From Leptospira biflexa (GTDB taxonomy: Bacteria > Spirochaetota > Leptospiria > Turneriellales > DYLW01): 58,817 bases of DNA. The DNA is taken from positions 38,523 to 97,339 of the forward strand of contig DYLW01000004.1 of NCBI GenBank assembly GCA_020721865.1, written 5' to 3'. The notes under the pieces are model-generated. The model saw nothing but the letters and a program-made list of their open reading frames with translations. It was not told the DNA's origin and ran no database searches. Positions within the stretch are counted from its first letter, which is position 1. Each line of letters opens with the position of its first letter. Both the position numbers and the translations under genes were made by a program. Of the stretch, positions 35,204 through 43,739 are shown piece by piece.

Positions 35204-36901
35204 TTGGAAACATTCAATGAAATCATTCATGGGCATGGGTTTTCCTATTCTGTCTCTTATACGGAAAGGCAATTTCAAATTTTCTATCGTACTGAAAAGT
35301 TAAAAAAAAGCCTTCCCCTAATCAGCCCCAGAAACGGACATAAAGAAGCTGAACGGATCAAAGGCTCCTTTGCTCTGAAAAACGGGCTCTTTGCGGTTGT
35401 CTTTGGTATCGCATCCATCCCTCTGCTGGAAATGCTCCAGGAGGAAAAGGAATCGTTTGGGGGAAATATTGCCATCATTGAATATGAATCCGCTCTCGTG
35501 GAATTTTTTACCCATCGGTTTGGGAATATTTTTAAAGATGTGTATATCATCAGCGGGAAAAACCTGGACTCTCTGGGTGACATGCTGGAAGGTTTTTCCA
35601 TGGAAGAAATGACCGGATACCGGATTTTGAAAGTCCCCGGCAGCATAGGGGTCCAGCCCGATTTTTATGCCCGGGCAGAGGAACTCTTCAAAAAAGCAAT
35701 GGCCTCCCGTTTTTCTGACCTTTTTACCCGTCTGGAATTTGAACCCCTCTGGATTCTGAACACCCTGTCCCAGATTCCCGTCTTCCAGCGGGCGTACCCT
35801 GCCCGTCTGTTATTCCAACGCAATCCGGTAAAAAAATCCATCGGCGTTCTGGTATCCACCGGTCCCAGCCTGCGTGTGGTCCTGCCGATTTTAAAAAAAT
35901 ACCGGGATAAGATTTTTCTGGCTGCGGTGGATTCCGCATACAGGGTACTCTCGCGTTCCGGTATCCAACCCCACCTCCTGGCCACTTTGGACGCCCAGAG
36001 CTTCACACAACGCCATATAAAAAATCTGCCCTGTGGCCATCCGGGAAAAGAACCTTTTTTATATGCCGATGTGGTCGCCAACCCGCAGATAACCCGCTGC
36101 TGGCAGGGACCTCTTTTTATGGGGGTTACCGCCCAATACCGGGGAGATATCCGGGTGCTCACTCCCGGCAGCGATTTTCTGGAACGCGAGCTGCTTTCCG
36201 GCAGCCAGAATCTGGGCGATGTACAGTCCGGGGGTTCGGTTTCCACCTCTTTGTTTGATCTTCTACGACAGATGAATTTTGAAACCATTATTCTGGTGGG
36301 ATCGGATTTTGCCTATTCCAACCGGGAAATTCATTCCATGGGAACCCACCACACGGATACCTGGCTGGCCACCACAAACCGGGTGAATGGCATAGAAAAT
36401 ATCAACAATGCCGTACTGCATAAACGGGAAGTTCTGCCCAAACCCGGAGTCTCCGGAAAAAATGTTCCGGCAGATTATGTTCTGGGTTTATACGCCCACT
36501 GGTTTGAGGATGCAGCAAAAAGGGTTAAAAATATGCAGCTCTTCAATGCCTCCTGCTTTGGGCTGCAGTTGGAGGGAATCCGCAATCTGAACCCACAGGA
36601 GCTGGAGGAGATTTTCCGCAACTCTGAATTCAATCCCGCTGAATTTATTAAAAGCATTCTGGAAAATACCGCTTCCTCCCGCTTTATCGCATCCGGTGTG
36701 GAAAGCAAAATCCAATCATTTCTGGATATCCTGCATGGGAATCCTCTCCCGGATGATTTTTCTTTCATGGAAAATATTGGGCACAAACACGCAATCCTGG
36801 CCAAACGAAAAGAAAATCCGGATCTCTTATCCCGGCAAAAAGCGGAACAGCTCCGGTTTATCCGTCGTCTCCGGAAAAGGATTCCTGAAAAAATTCTGTA
36901 A
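35204..36901 (+). CDS. DUF115/Maf-type motility-associated protein
   Basis: 565 residues with a DUF115 (6-hydroxymethylpterin pyrophosphokinase MptE-like) core near 200-420. STGPSLRVVLPILKKYRD is followed by AAVDSAYRVLSRSGIQPHL and later a DFAYSNREIHSMGTHH segment. Proteins of this group are known as motility-associated factors, some needed for flagellin glycosylation. The apparent start is a TTG at 35204; no in-frame ATG precedes it after the stop at 35183. The C-terminal 100 residues are helical and basic. A 55-codon frame overlaps its stop as TAATG. Confidence 0.75.
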   Translation: METFNEIIHGHGFSYSVSYTERQFQIFYRTEKLKKSLPLISPRNGHKEAERIKGSFALKNGLFAVVFGIASIPLLEMLQEEKESFGGNIAIIEYESALVEFFTHRFGNIFKDVYIISGKNLDSLGDMLEGFSMEEMTGYRILKVPGSIGVQPDFYARAEELFKKAMASRFSDLFTRLEFEPLWILNTLSQIPVFQRAYPARLLFQRNPVKKSIGVLVSTGPSLRVVLPILKKYRDKIFLAAVDSAYRVLSRSGIQPHLLATLDAQSFTQRHIKNLPCGHPGKEPFLYADVVANPQITRCWQGPLFMGVTAQYRGDIRVLTPGSDFLERELLSGSQNLGDVQSGGSVSTSLFDLLRQMNFETIILVGSDFAYSNREIHSMGTHHTDTWLATTNRVNGIENINNAVLHKREVLPKPGVSGKNVPADYVLGLYAHWFEDAAKRVKNMQLFNASCFGLQLEGIRNLNPQELEEIFRNSEFNPAEFIKSILENTASSRFIASGVESKIQSFLDILHGNPLPDDFSFMENIGHKHAILAKRKENPDLLSRQKAEQLRFIRRLRKRIPEKIL

Positions 36902-37068
36902 TGTTTGCTCCAATAACCCTGATTCGATTCACAAAAGCCAAGGTCCATTATGCTGTTTTAACCGATTGTGGAATTTTTGTCCCATGGAGCAGATCCTTTT
37001 CGGGGTTTGCATACCGTCAGTGGATTTATGGATTGACGACTGACACCGGGAGTGAAAACCGCCGATAG
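36901..37068 (+). CDS. Possible small protein coupled to the DUF115 gene
   Basis: A 55-codon frame whose ATG overlaps the DUF115 stop (TAATG), which would allow reinitiation. The peptide begins MFAPITLIRFTKAKVHYAVL and ends in ENRR. It has no recognised domain or clear membrane segment. It fills most of the 182-nt gap before the hybrid kinase. Reality as a gene rests only on position and length. Confidence 0.3.
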   Translation: MFAPITLIRFTKAKVHYAVLTDCGIFVPWSRSFSGFAYRQWIYGLTTDTGSENRR

Positions 37069-37083
37069 GGATTTTATTCGATC

Positions 37084-39426
37084 ATGAAATTAATTAAGAT
37101 TTTTTCTCTTACATCCAGAGGAATTACAGGAATCCGGAACCTGTATCTGGTTCTTTTTGTGGTAACGATCACCCTCGCGGGGGTATTGGATTATGCAATT
37201 TTCTGCATCAACAGGGAGCAGATTCGGAAATCCCACATTGCCTATGTCCTCTCCAAAGGAAGAATTTTATACGAACTGATTTATGAAAAAAATTTTGTGA
37301 ACAACAACCAAAACAATTGTTCTTCTCCGATTTGGGAGGGCAGTATTGGAAAGAAACAACGTCTGTTTCTTGACCGGATTCCATCCTGGGATAAATATGT
37401 CCTTGCTGGCACTTCGGGATCTATTTCTTATCGTTTTGTTTCCCTGAATTCAAATCTTCCATCGGCGGAACTGGATTTATGGGAAAGAACCTCTATGATA
37501 ACATTCCTGTTGGGAAATACGGAGAGTGTGCGACAACAGGATGGAAATTTTCAGTTTATGTCCCCCTTACTGTCTCCTCTTGCCGGTTGCCCGCAGAATC
37601 TCCAGAGCAAAAAAGGTATTCTCTATTACCCCTTCGCAGCGGTTTCCATCGAGATCCCTGTTTCCAAAGATATGGCCATGATGAAAAACAGGGTCAAACA
37701 GATGAGGGATTTTCATATTTTTCTAATAGGAGCCGCCCTTCTGGCAGTCACTTTCTTTTACTTTTTCCTCTACAGATTTTCCCGCTCTCTCTATGATGCC
37801 CGGCGGGCAGCAGAAGAAGCCAGCAAAGCCAAGAGCAGGTTTCTCTCCAGTATGTCCCATGAAATACGCACTCCCATGAACGGGGTCATTGGGATGACCG
37901 ATCTTTTATCCCGCACAAATCTGACACTGGAGCAAAAGGAAATCCTGGGAGTCATCAATCATTCTGCAGAGAATCTTCTGGGCATTATAAACGATATTCT
38001 GGATTTTTCCAAAATTGAAGCCGGTCGATTGGAGCTGGAGAATATTCCCATTTCCGTTCGGGAGGTGGTGGAGACCATGGGCAGTGTTTTGGCCCCGCTG
38101 GCCCAGAATAAAAATCTGGAGCTGACAGTATGGATCTCCCCGGATATTGATAAAATTGTGATTGGCGATCCCGTTCGCCTGCAGCAGGTTTTGACCAATC
38201 TGGTATCCAATGCGATAAAATTCACTGATCACGGAGAAGTTTACATTTCCGTAGATATTCTGCAAAAGACAGACTCCCAGAACTACCTGAGATTTAAAGT
38301 ACAGGACACCGGTATTGGAATTCCACCGGAAAAAATCCAGTCTATCTTTGAACCATTTGTGCAGGCGGAAAGTTCCACCACCCGGAAATACGGTGGAACA
38401 GGACTGGGGCTGGTGATTTCCCGGCAGATAGTGGAAAAGATGGGTGGAATTCTGAAAGTGAAAAGCGAACCGGGGAAAGGCAGTGTTTTTTATTTTGATG
38501 TGGTATTCACCATAACCCAAGAAGCGGAGGATAGGTTGCCGTCTATGGTTGCCTCATACCGGGACACCCATGTTTTGGTGGTGGATGACAGCGAGACAAA
38601 CCGGAGGGTTCTCCGGAAATACCTGGGAGTTTTTGGGTGCGTGGTTAAAGATTTTTCCGGGGTGGAGGAATTCAATCAATTCGTGAAACCCTGGAAAGAT
38701 GCACAAAACAGGGAGCCATCCTTTCCCTACCGTTTATTGATTACAGATTATCATATGCCGATGAAAGATGGTCTGGATTTGATACGGGAAAATTCTTCTC
38801 TGATTCATGCCCAAAAGCTGCATGTCATTATGTTATCCTCCGGGATTCTTATCCCATCGGAGATGGTGAATGGGGAGGAATCGCAGATTACCCAGGAAAT
38901 TATTCGGAATGCCATGGTCATCAGCAAGCCCATCCGGATGGGACAGCTTTACCGGGTTTTTAATTATCTGTTCAAGGGCTATTCTCTGGATGATCCCAAC
39001 GGGCATTCTTCGTCGCCAAAAAAGAAATCCAGCCACACCTATACCATTCTGGTGGCGGAGGACAATTTGGTAAACCAGAAAATCGCTATCAAAATGCTCG
39101 AATCCATGGGTCATAAAGCGGATATTGCCCAGAACGGCAGGGAAGCTTTGGAACGCATACAAACCAACCATTATGACATTGTGTTGATGGATATTATTAT
39201 GCCGGAAATGGATGGATATGCAGCTACCAGGGAAATCCGGAAACAGGAAGCACAAAACGCCGAACAAAAACGACACATCCCCGTCATTGCACTGACCGCA
39301 AATGCACTCAGGGAAGATAAAATAAACGCTCTGGAAAATGGTTTTGACGGATTTCTGGCCAAACCGTTCCACCGCAGCGACCTGGAAAATGCCCTGGAAC
39401 GGGTGATGCAACGGGCAAATAATTAA
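37084..39426 (+). CDS. Membrane hybrid histidine kinase with two receiver domains
   Basis: 780 residues. Transmembrane helix 1 is near 18-40 and helix 2 near 210-228, bounding an external sensor of about 170 residues with no recognised domain. The HisKA box SMSHEIRTPMNGVIG near 258 carries the phospho-accepting His; HATPase N and G boxes follow (NLVSNAIKF, DTGIGIPPEKIQ, YGGTGLGLVIS). Receiver 1 (VLVVDDSETNRR, LITDYHMP, ISKP) and receiver 2 (ILVAEDNLVNQK, VLMDIIMPEMDG, AKPF) both keep the acceptor Asp. There is no HPt domain or output regulator nearby, so signal must pass to proteins encoded elsewhere. A SpoIIE-type phosphatase follows on the same strand. Confidence 0.93.
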   Translation: MKLIKIFSLTSRGITGIRNLYLVLFVVTITLAGVLDYAIFCINREQIRKSHIAYVLSKGRILYELIYEKNFVNNNQNNCSSPIWEGSIGKKQRLFLDRIPSWDKYVLAGTSGSISYRFVSLNSNLPSAELDLWERTSMITFLLGNTESVRQQDGNFQFMSPLLSPLAGCPQNLQSKKGILYYPFAAVSIEIPVSKDMAMMKNRVKQMRDFHIFLIGAALLAVTFFYFFLYRFSRSLYDARRAAEEASKAKSRFLSSMSHEIRTPMNGVIGMTDLLSRTNLTLEQKEILGVINHSAENLLGIINDILDFSKIEAGRLELENIPISVREVVETMGSVLAPLAQNKNLELTVWISPDIDKIVIGDPVRLQQVLTNLVSNAIKFTDHGEVYISVDILQKTDSQNYLRFKVQDTGIGIPPEKIQSIFEPFVQAESSTTRKYGGTGLGLVISRQIVEKMGGILKVKSEPGKGSVFYFDVVFTITQEAEDRLPSMVASYRDTHVLVVDDSETNRRVLRKYLGVFGCVVKDFSGVEEFNQFVKPWKDAQNREPSFPYRLLITDYHMPMKDGLDLIRENSSLIHAQKLHVIMLSSGILIPSEMVNGEESQITQEIIRNAMVISKPIRMGQLYRVFNYLFKGYSLDDPNGHSSSPKKKSSHTYTILVAEDNLVNQKIAIKMLESMGHKADIAQNGREALERIQTNHYDIVLMDIIMPEMDGYAATREIRKQEAQNAEQKRHIPVIALTANALREDKINALENGFDGFLAKPFHRSDLENALERVMQRANN

Positions 39427-39543
39427 CTTGTTTACTGATTAGTAAAACATCCAAAACCCATCCTTGATAAATAAAAAGTATGGATGTGTTCTTTTTGAAA
39501 GATATTATTCTTTACTGATTACAGAATCATTATCCAATGGAGC

Positions 39544-41556
39544 GTGATTCTTTTTCAGGAAAATACACTTCCTGTGATTGCCAGTGTTCTCTTTCTGGCT
39601 GTTTCCAGTTTTTATGTAATCATTGTACCTCCCTTCCAGAAAGATAAAAAACTGTTTGTTATATTTTCCGTTTTCTTTGCCCTCTGGCTGGTTTCTTATT
39701 CCCTTTCCAGCAACACCATGGACAAAACCATGGCCAATTTTATCCATCGGTATATCCAGCTTCCAACCATGGCCTTCGCCATTTTTTCTCTTGTGGGATT
39801 GATATATTATTTTCCGCAAAAATTAAGCCATCGGCGGATCAAAGTTCTGACTGTTACAACCCTGATTTTTACATGTTTATTTGTTTTTTCCTCCTTTTTG
39901 CCACCCCAATGGGTTACGTATTCTGCACGGAAATTTACGACCAGTGATATTTTTACAATATACTATCCGGATAAAACCGGAAGAATAATTTTTCTGATCT
40001 ATGTTGTATGGGTATTTAGTGTGTTCATTTACATTGGTTTAAAAAAAGTGCAACTGTTCACCGGTGCGGAAAGGAAAGCATCTCTTCTGATCCTGGCCGG
40101 GGTTTTTTTCTCAATGGGATTTACTCTTTTCTCGGCTGTTTTGCTCCCGGTTTTTGGATTGGCTAAATGGTCCATTCTTAGTCCTCTTGCGGCACCGGTA
40201 CTTATTTTATTCTTTGCGTACTCCATTTTTAATTATAATTTAATGGGATTAAAATTCTCCCAGAAACTCACTCTCACTGGTTTTTTCATATTAATTTTGG
40301 TTTTTCTGATGTTTACTTTTGGATTTGGCCTTTTTATGCGAGGGCAAAAAATAACCCAAATGGAAAGCATTGCCGCAGGCATCGGATCCCAGACCCATTG
40401 CCCGCAAAACTATTTCGCGGGGATAAAAAAAATAACCGAATCCCCTGGGCGGCCAGAGTTTTCCGACGTCAAACTTGTTATGGAGGGGGAGCAGATTTTT
40501 TACCTTTCCGAAGTCCCCAATGCGAATGGAAATAAATGCCGGATTTATTTTGACCACAGTATGGTTCGTTCCGCAATCCACCAGTTTGTTATCCATTCTT
40601 TTTTTCAGATCATTGCGGCAAGTGGGTTATACTTTCTGCTTTCTCCGTTTTCGTGGAGGGTTGGATTTATCAACCCCATCCGCCATCTGATCAAATTATC
40701 AGATAATATTGTACGTGAAGAGTCTGAAAAGGGGGATGCTGTTGAAAGCGATGAAATTGCCAAATTTTCCCGTTCTCTGAATGCAGCCATCGAAAAGATG
40801 AAATATGTCCATGAGGAAAGAGAGGTACAGAAGAGGCTGAAATCAGAGCTCCTGCTTGCCAGAAAAATCCAGTTGCAATCCTTTCCGGAAAACCGGTCTT
40901 TCAGCAATCTGGAAATATATGCCATTAACATCCCCGCAGCCATTGTCAGCGGGGATTTCTATGATGTTTTCCAGCACGACCAGTATATTTATTTTTACTT
41001 GGGGGATGTTTCCGGGAAATCCTACAGTGCCGGTCTTTATACCACCATGCTCCAGAGTACTTTCCGGATTACCTGTGCAGGAGAAACCAATCCGGCTTCC
41101 ATCCTATCTCTTATGAACAACACTCTGGTGGAAAATTCTTATTCCGGTATGTTTTTCACAGTCTTCCTGGGAATTTACAACCTGTCCACGCGAGAGGTGA
41201 ACTACTGTTCGGGGGGACACTTACCCCAGGTTCTATTGCGGTCCAACGGAAGCCAGGATATTCTGCAGACCAAGGGTCTCCCTCCGGGCATATCAAAAAA
41301 TAAAATTTATGAAACCCGGAAAACCATTTTACAGTCCGGGGATACCATCCTGCTTTTTTCTGACGGTGCTTCAGAGGCAGAAAATCCGCAAGGGGAGCAA
41401 TTGGGGGAGGAAGAAATATTCTATTTTATGGGGCAGGATAGCTCCCCCACGCCGGAAGAAACGGTGAATCATTTCCAAGCAAAAATAATTGATTTTACAA
41501 AAAATATAAATTTTGAAGATGATCTGACCATTCTGGCTTTGCGTTGCGGTGAATAA
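39544..41556 (+). CDS. SpoIIE-type phosphatase with multi-helix membrane sensor
   Basis: 670 residues from GTG 39544; the frame is open to 39499 with no ATG. Seven or so N-terminal membrane helices (residues about 8-235, like histidine-kinase 7TM sensors) are followed by another helix pair around 240-370 enclosing a short external loop. A HAMP-like linker, a coiled coil (VHEEREVQKRLKSELLLARK) and a PP2C domain come next. Catalytic motifs are IVSGDFYDVF, YLGDVSGKSYSAGL, CSGGHLPQVLL and LLFSDGASEAENP. It would control an anti-sigma antagonist in response to a membrane signal. It is the second such phosphatase in the window. Confidence 0.87.
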   Translation: MILFQENTLPVIASVLFLAVSSFYVIIVPPFQKDKKLFVIFSVFFALWLVSYSLSSNTMDKTMANFIHRYIQLPTMAFAIFSLVGLIYYFPQKLSHRRIKVLTVTTLIFTCLFVFSSFLPPQWVTYSARKFTTSDIFTIYYPDKTGRIIFLIYVVWVFSVFIYIGLKKVQLFTGAERKASLLILAGVFFSMGFTLFSAVLLPVFGLAKWSILSPLAAPVLILFFAYSIFNYNLMGLKFSQKLTLTGFFILILVFLMFTFGFGLFMRGQKITQMESIAAGIGSQTHCPQNYFAGIKKITESPGRPEFSDVKLVMEGEQIFYLSEVPNANGNKCRIYFDHSMVRSAIHQFVIHSFFQIIAASGLYFLLSPFSWRVGFINPIRHLIKLSDNIVREESEKGDAVESDEIAKFSRSLNAAIEKMKYVHEEREVQKRLKSELLLARKIQLQSFPENRSFSNLEIYAINIPAAIVSGDFYDVFQHDQYIYFYLGDVSGKSYSAGLYTTMLQSTFRITCAGETNPASILSLMNNTLVENSYSGMFFTVFLGIYNLSTREVNYCSGGHLPQVLLRSNGSQDILQTKGLPPGISKNKIYETRKTILQSGDTILLFSDGASEAENPQGEQLGEEEIFYFMGQDSSPTPEETVNHFQAKIIDFTKNINFEDDLTILALRCGE

Positions 41557-41626
41557 TAAAAAAAAAGTGGTTTTCCATTAAAGACTCATGGGATTTTTGC
41601 CGTAAATATATGCGGGGTAAAAGAAA

Positions 41627-42367
41627 ATGAAACGGCGAATCATATCAACAACAATCATCCTGGTGTCCTTTATGGGCATAGCGGGCTCTCTATTTGTCAA
41701 ACCGGTGGAAGATCCACAGATTATTGCCCAAAGGGAAAAAATGCAACAAAAAGCGGAAGAAACTGGCTATGGGGATATTGAAATTGACAATCTGCATCGG
41801 CGGGTGGCGGATTTATTACCCAAATTAGGGGAAATTGTAACCCAGAATAAGGATAAAAACGAAAATGTGCTGATACTCCCCATCGCCTATGGAGAATCCG
41901 TTAAATCCATTTCCGAACGTTATTTGTACGATGGTTACATGTATCTGTATACGGATTCCGAAAAGAAAAAACTGGAAAAAGTGGTCATTCGCTTTACCCG
42001 GATGATGCCACTGGGATTTGAGTTCAAAGAAGAAAGAAGAGATATGATCAATCCCACCCCGGTTTTCCATGAAGATAGCAAGATTGATTCCAACGATGAT
42101 ATATCCATTATTTACTATGAATTCACTCTAACAGACGAACAATTGGCCGACAAGGAAAGTCCCCGTACACAAAGCGACGATGAAAACCGATTCAAAGAAA
42201 GGGATAAAATTCTCTTGAAAGAGTTGCCTTTTTTTGACAAAAAAATCGCCCTTGTGGAAACCTATAAAACCTGGCTCCGACGTGCTACCACCAAATTGGA
42301 AAGAAAAGTGGTGGATCTGGAAATGAAAGAACGGGTTCGGGTCCAGCATATCATGGATTTGCAGTAA
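41627..42367 (+). CDS. Membrane-anchored or exported protein of unknown function
   Basis: 246 residues starting with a basic N-terminus and hydrophobic stretch (STTIILVSFMGIAGSLFV), a signal peptide or anchor. The rest is highly charged, predicted mixed helix and strand, with many Glu/Lys and a C-terminal amphipathic helix (WLRRATTKLERKVVDLEMKE). No known domain is visible. It precedes the thioredoxin-clpS-clpA block but is separated from it by a promoter and hairpin region, so it is probably not part of it. Confidence 0.6.
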   Translation: MKRRIISTTIILVSFMGIAGSLFVKPVEDPQIIAQREKMQQKAEETGYGDIEIDNLHRRVADLLPKLGEIVTQNKDKNENVLILPIAYGESVKSISERYLYDGYMYLYTDSEKKKLEKVVIRFTRMMPLGFEFKEERRDMINPTPVFHEDSKIDSNDDISIIYYEFTLTDEQLADKESPRTQSDDENRFKERDKILLKELPFFDKKIALVETYKTWLRRATTKLERKVVDLEMKERVRVQHIMDLQ

Positions 42368-42373
42368 AAAAAG

Positions 42374-42402
42374 TTTACGCTGTATCTTTTTTTTATTATA
42401 TT
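42374..42402 (+). promoter_or_regulatory. Sigma-70-type promoter for the thioredoxin gene
   Basis: TTTACG (42374-42379), a 17-bp spacer, and TATATT (42397-42402). The same -10 hexamer and spacer recur at the hrcA and clpA promoters. The predicted transcript start is near 42409, just before the nested inverted repeat. Confidence 0.5.
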
Positions 42403-42411
42403 GCATTGAAA

Positions 42412-42468
42412 TCGGGGGGAATTAGCAGTCATGTTATGTCTCTGCTAATGGGGGAGCAATTCCCCCGA
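42412..42468 (+). promoter_or_regulatory. Nested inverted repeat with CIRCE-like core in the thioredoxin leader
   Basis: The inner palindrome TTAGCAG...CTGCTAA (42422-42428, 42442-42448) keeps TTAGCA-N15-TGCTAA, exactly the outer arms and spacing of the CIRCE operator bound by HrcA; the inner arm bases deviate from consensus. An outer arm TCGGGGGGAATT (42412-42423) pairs with AATTCCCCCGA (42458-42468) with one bulge. A third stretch GGGGGA (42450-42455) could instead pair with TCCCCC in a small hairpin, so two folds compete. The element could be an HrcA site, an RNA switch, or both. Confidence 0.45.
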
Positions 42469-42492
42469 AATTAGAATAAAAAGTGAGGTTTT

Positions 42493-42858
42493 ATGGCAAC
42501 AACACATCTGACAAAAGATGATTTTTTAAAAAAAGTTTTTGATTATGAAAATAATAAAGACTGGAAATTTTCCGGTGAACTTCCCTGTATCATCGATTTT
42601 TATGCCGACTGGTGCCAACCCTGTAAAATGGTGGCTCCCATTCTGGAAGAGTTGAGCGAAGAGCTGGCCGGAAAATTGAATATATACAAAGTCAACACAG
42701 AAAATGAGCAGGAGCTGGCGGCTGTTTTTGGAATACGCAGCATTCCTTCCATGCTTTTCTGCCCCACGGAAGATAAACCGCAGATGGCCGTGGGTGCTCT
42801 TCCCAAGGAAAGTCTTCTGGAAGCCATTGACAATGTTCTGGGAGTCCAACCCAATTAG
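42493..42858 (+). CDS. Thioredoxin
   Basis: 121 residues with a thioredoxin fold. The active site is FYADWCQPCKMVAPIL near residue 36; CQPC replaces the usual CGPC, which tends to shift redox potential. The cis-proline lies in RSIPSMLFC near 80. It reduces protein disulfides in the cytoplasm. GTGAGG lies 5 nt before the ATG. It heads a block with clpS and clpA, suggesting a stress-linked role, and its leader carries the CIRCE-like repeat. Confidence 0.9.
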   Translation: MATTHLTKDDFLKKVFDYENNKDWKFSGELPCIIDFYADWCQPCKMVAPILEELSEELAGKLNIYKVNTENEQELAAVFGIRSIPSMLFCPTEDKPQMAVGALPKESLLEAIDNVLGVQPN

Positions 42859-42883
42859 AATATTCCATTCGGAAATTAAAATT

Positions 42884-43381
42884 ATGGAGTCTGGAGGATG
42901 GGTTTTCCGGGAAATGGAAATCACCAATCCTCAGATTCTTTCTTTTTTCAAAGCCAATCTACACCGGGATGATAACGGTATCTATATTTTAAATCGTTAC
43001 AAAGACCAAACAGAAAAAGGTTATGTGGACGTAAATGGTCCTGTGGTTTTGGTTGTCTCCATAGAGGGAAACCGGGTGCAAACGGAAACCGGGGAGGAAT
43101 TCAGTATCATAAATTCCGTTGTCCATATATGGAATGATAGAATTTTTTTTCTTATCCCCCGCCTGGGGGCATGGGCAATGGCCAATCGATCCATGTTTCT
43201 GCAGATTGCCTCTGATCTGGAAGAAACAGACGATGGCTTTCTGTTTTATCCAGAAAAAAATGGTGCGATTCCACCGGTTTTCATTCCTGCCGTTTCTTCC
43301 ATCACCTGGATAGAACCAGTTTTAAAAAAAAAGTTGTCGGTTGATCCCGGTTTTATCCTATATAAACATGGAATTGGATGA
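42884..43381 (+). CDS. DUF1285-like protein
   Basis: 165 residues from ATG 42884; an ATG at 42914 is also possible. The N-terminal pattern (SGGWVFREMEITNPQILSFF, then LHRDDNGIYIL) resembles DUF1285 proteins, in which a short tryptophan-containing strand precedes a beta-barrel. No catalytic residues are evident. It lies 25 nt after thioredoxin and overlaps clpS by 14 nt, so it should be made along with the adaptor. Its function is unknown. Confidence 0.6.
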   Translation: MESGGWVFREMEITNPQILSFFKANLHRDDNGIYILNRYKDQTEKGYVDVNGPVVLVVSIEGNRVQTETGEEFSIINSVVHIWNDRIFFLIPRLGAWAMANRSMFLQIASDLEETDDGFLFYPEKNGAIPPVFIPAVSSITWIEPVLKKKLSVDPGFILYKHGIG

Positions 43382-43661
43382 ACAGGTAGAAACTATTGTT
43401 GAGGTGAAAATTCCTTCCATGTACCGGGTCATCATGCACAATGATGATTACACAACCATGGAATTTGTTGTCATGGTTCTCATGAATGTTTTTCAGAAGC
43501 CAAAAGCAGAAGCAACCCGAATCATGATGGATATCCATCGGAAAGGAGCGGGAGAATGCGGCATTTATTCCAAGGATATCGCAGAAACAAAAGTGGCCAT
43601 TGTCCACCAGAAGGCAAGATCGTCATCCTTTCCCTTACGGTGTTCCATGGAAAAAGTATGA
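43368..43661 (+). CDS. clpS: ClpS, adaptor for the ClpAP protease
   Basis: 97 residues from ATG 43368. ClpS binds N-degron substrates and hands them to ClpA. The conserved core is MYRVIMHNDDYTTMEFVVMV near residue 18, then ATRIMMDIHRKGAGECG and YSKDIAETKV. The HNDDYT segment and the following Met form the pocket for N-terminal residues. The start overlaps the preceding gene's stop region by 14 nt. clpA follows after 78 nt with its own promoter-like sequence. Confidence 0.95.
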   Translation: MELDEQVETIVEVKIPSMYRVIMHNDDYTTMEFVVMVLMNVFQKPKAEATRIMMDIHRKGAGECGIYSKDIAETKVAIVHQKARSSSFPLRCSMEKV

Positions 43662-43688
43662 TAAATACGGCAAATAAAATCTGATAAA

Positions 43689-43717
43689 TTGGATATTACA
43701 GGATATCTATGTATATT
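43689..43717 (+). promoter_or_regulatory. Sigma-70-type promoter for clpA
   Basis: TTGGAT (43689-43694), a 17-bp spacer and TATATT (43712-43717), with the clpA ATG at 43740. It may give clpA transcription beyond read-through from the thioredoxin promoter. Confidence 0.45.
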
Positions 43718-43739
43718 ACCATAGCACAAAGGAATATTT

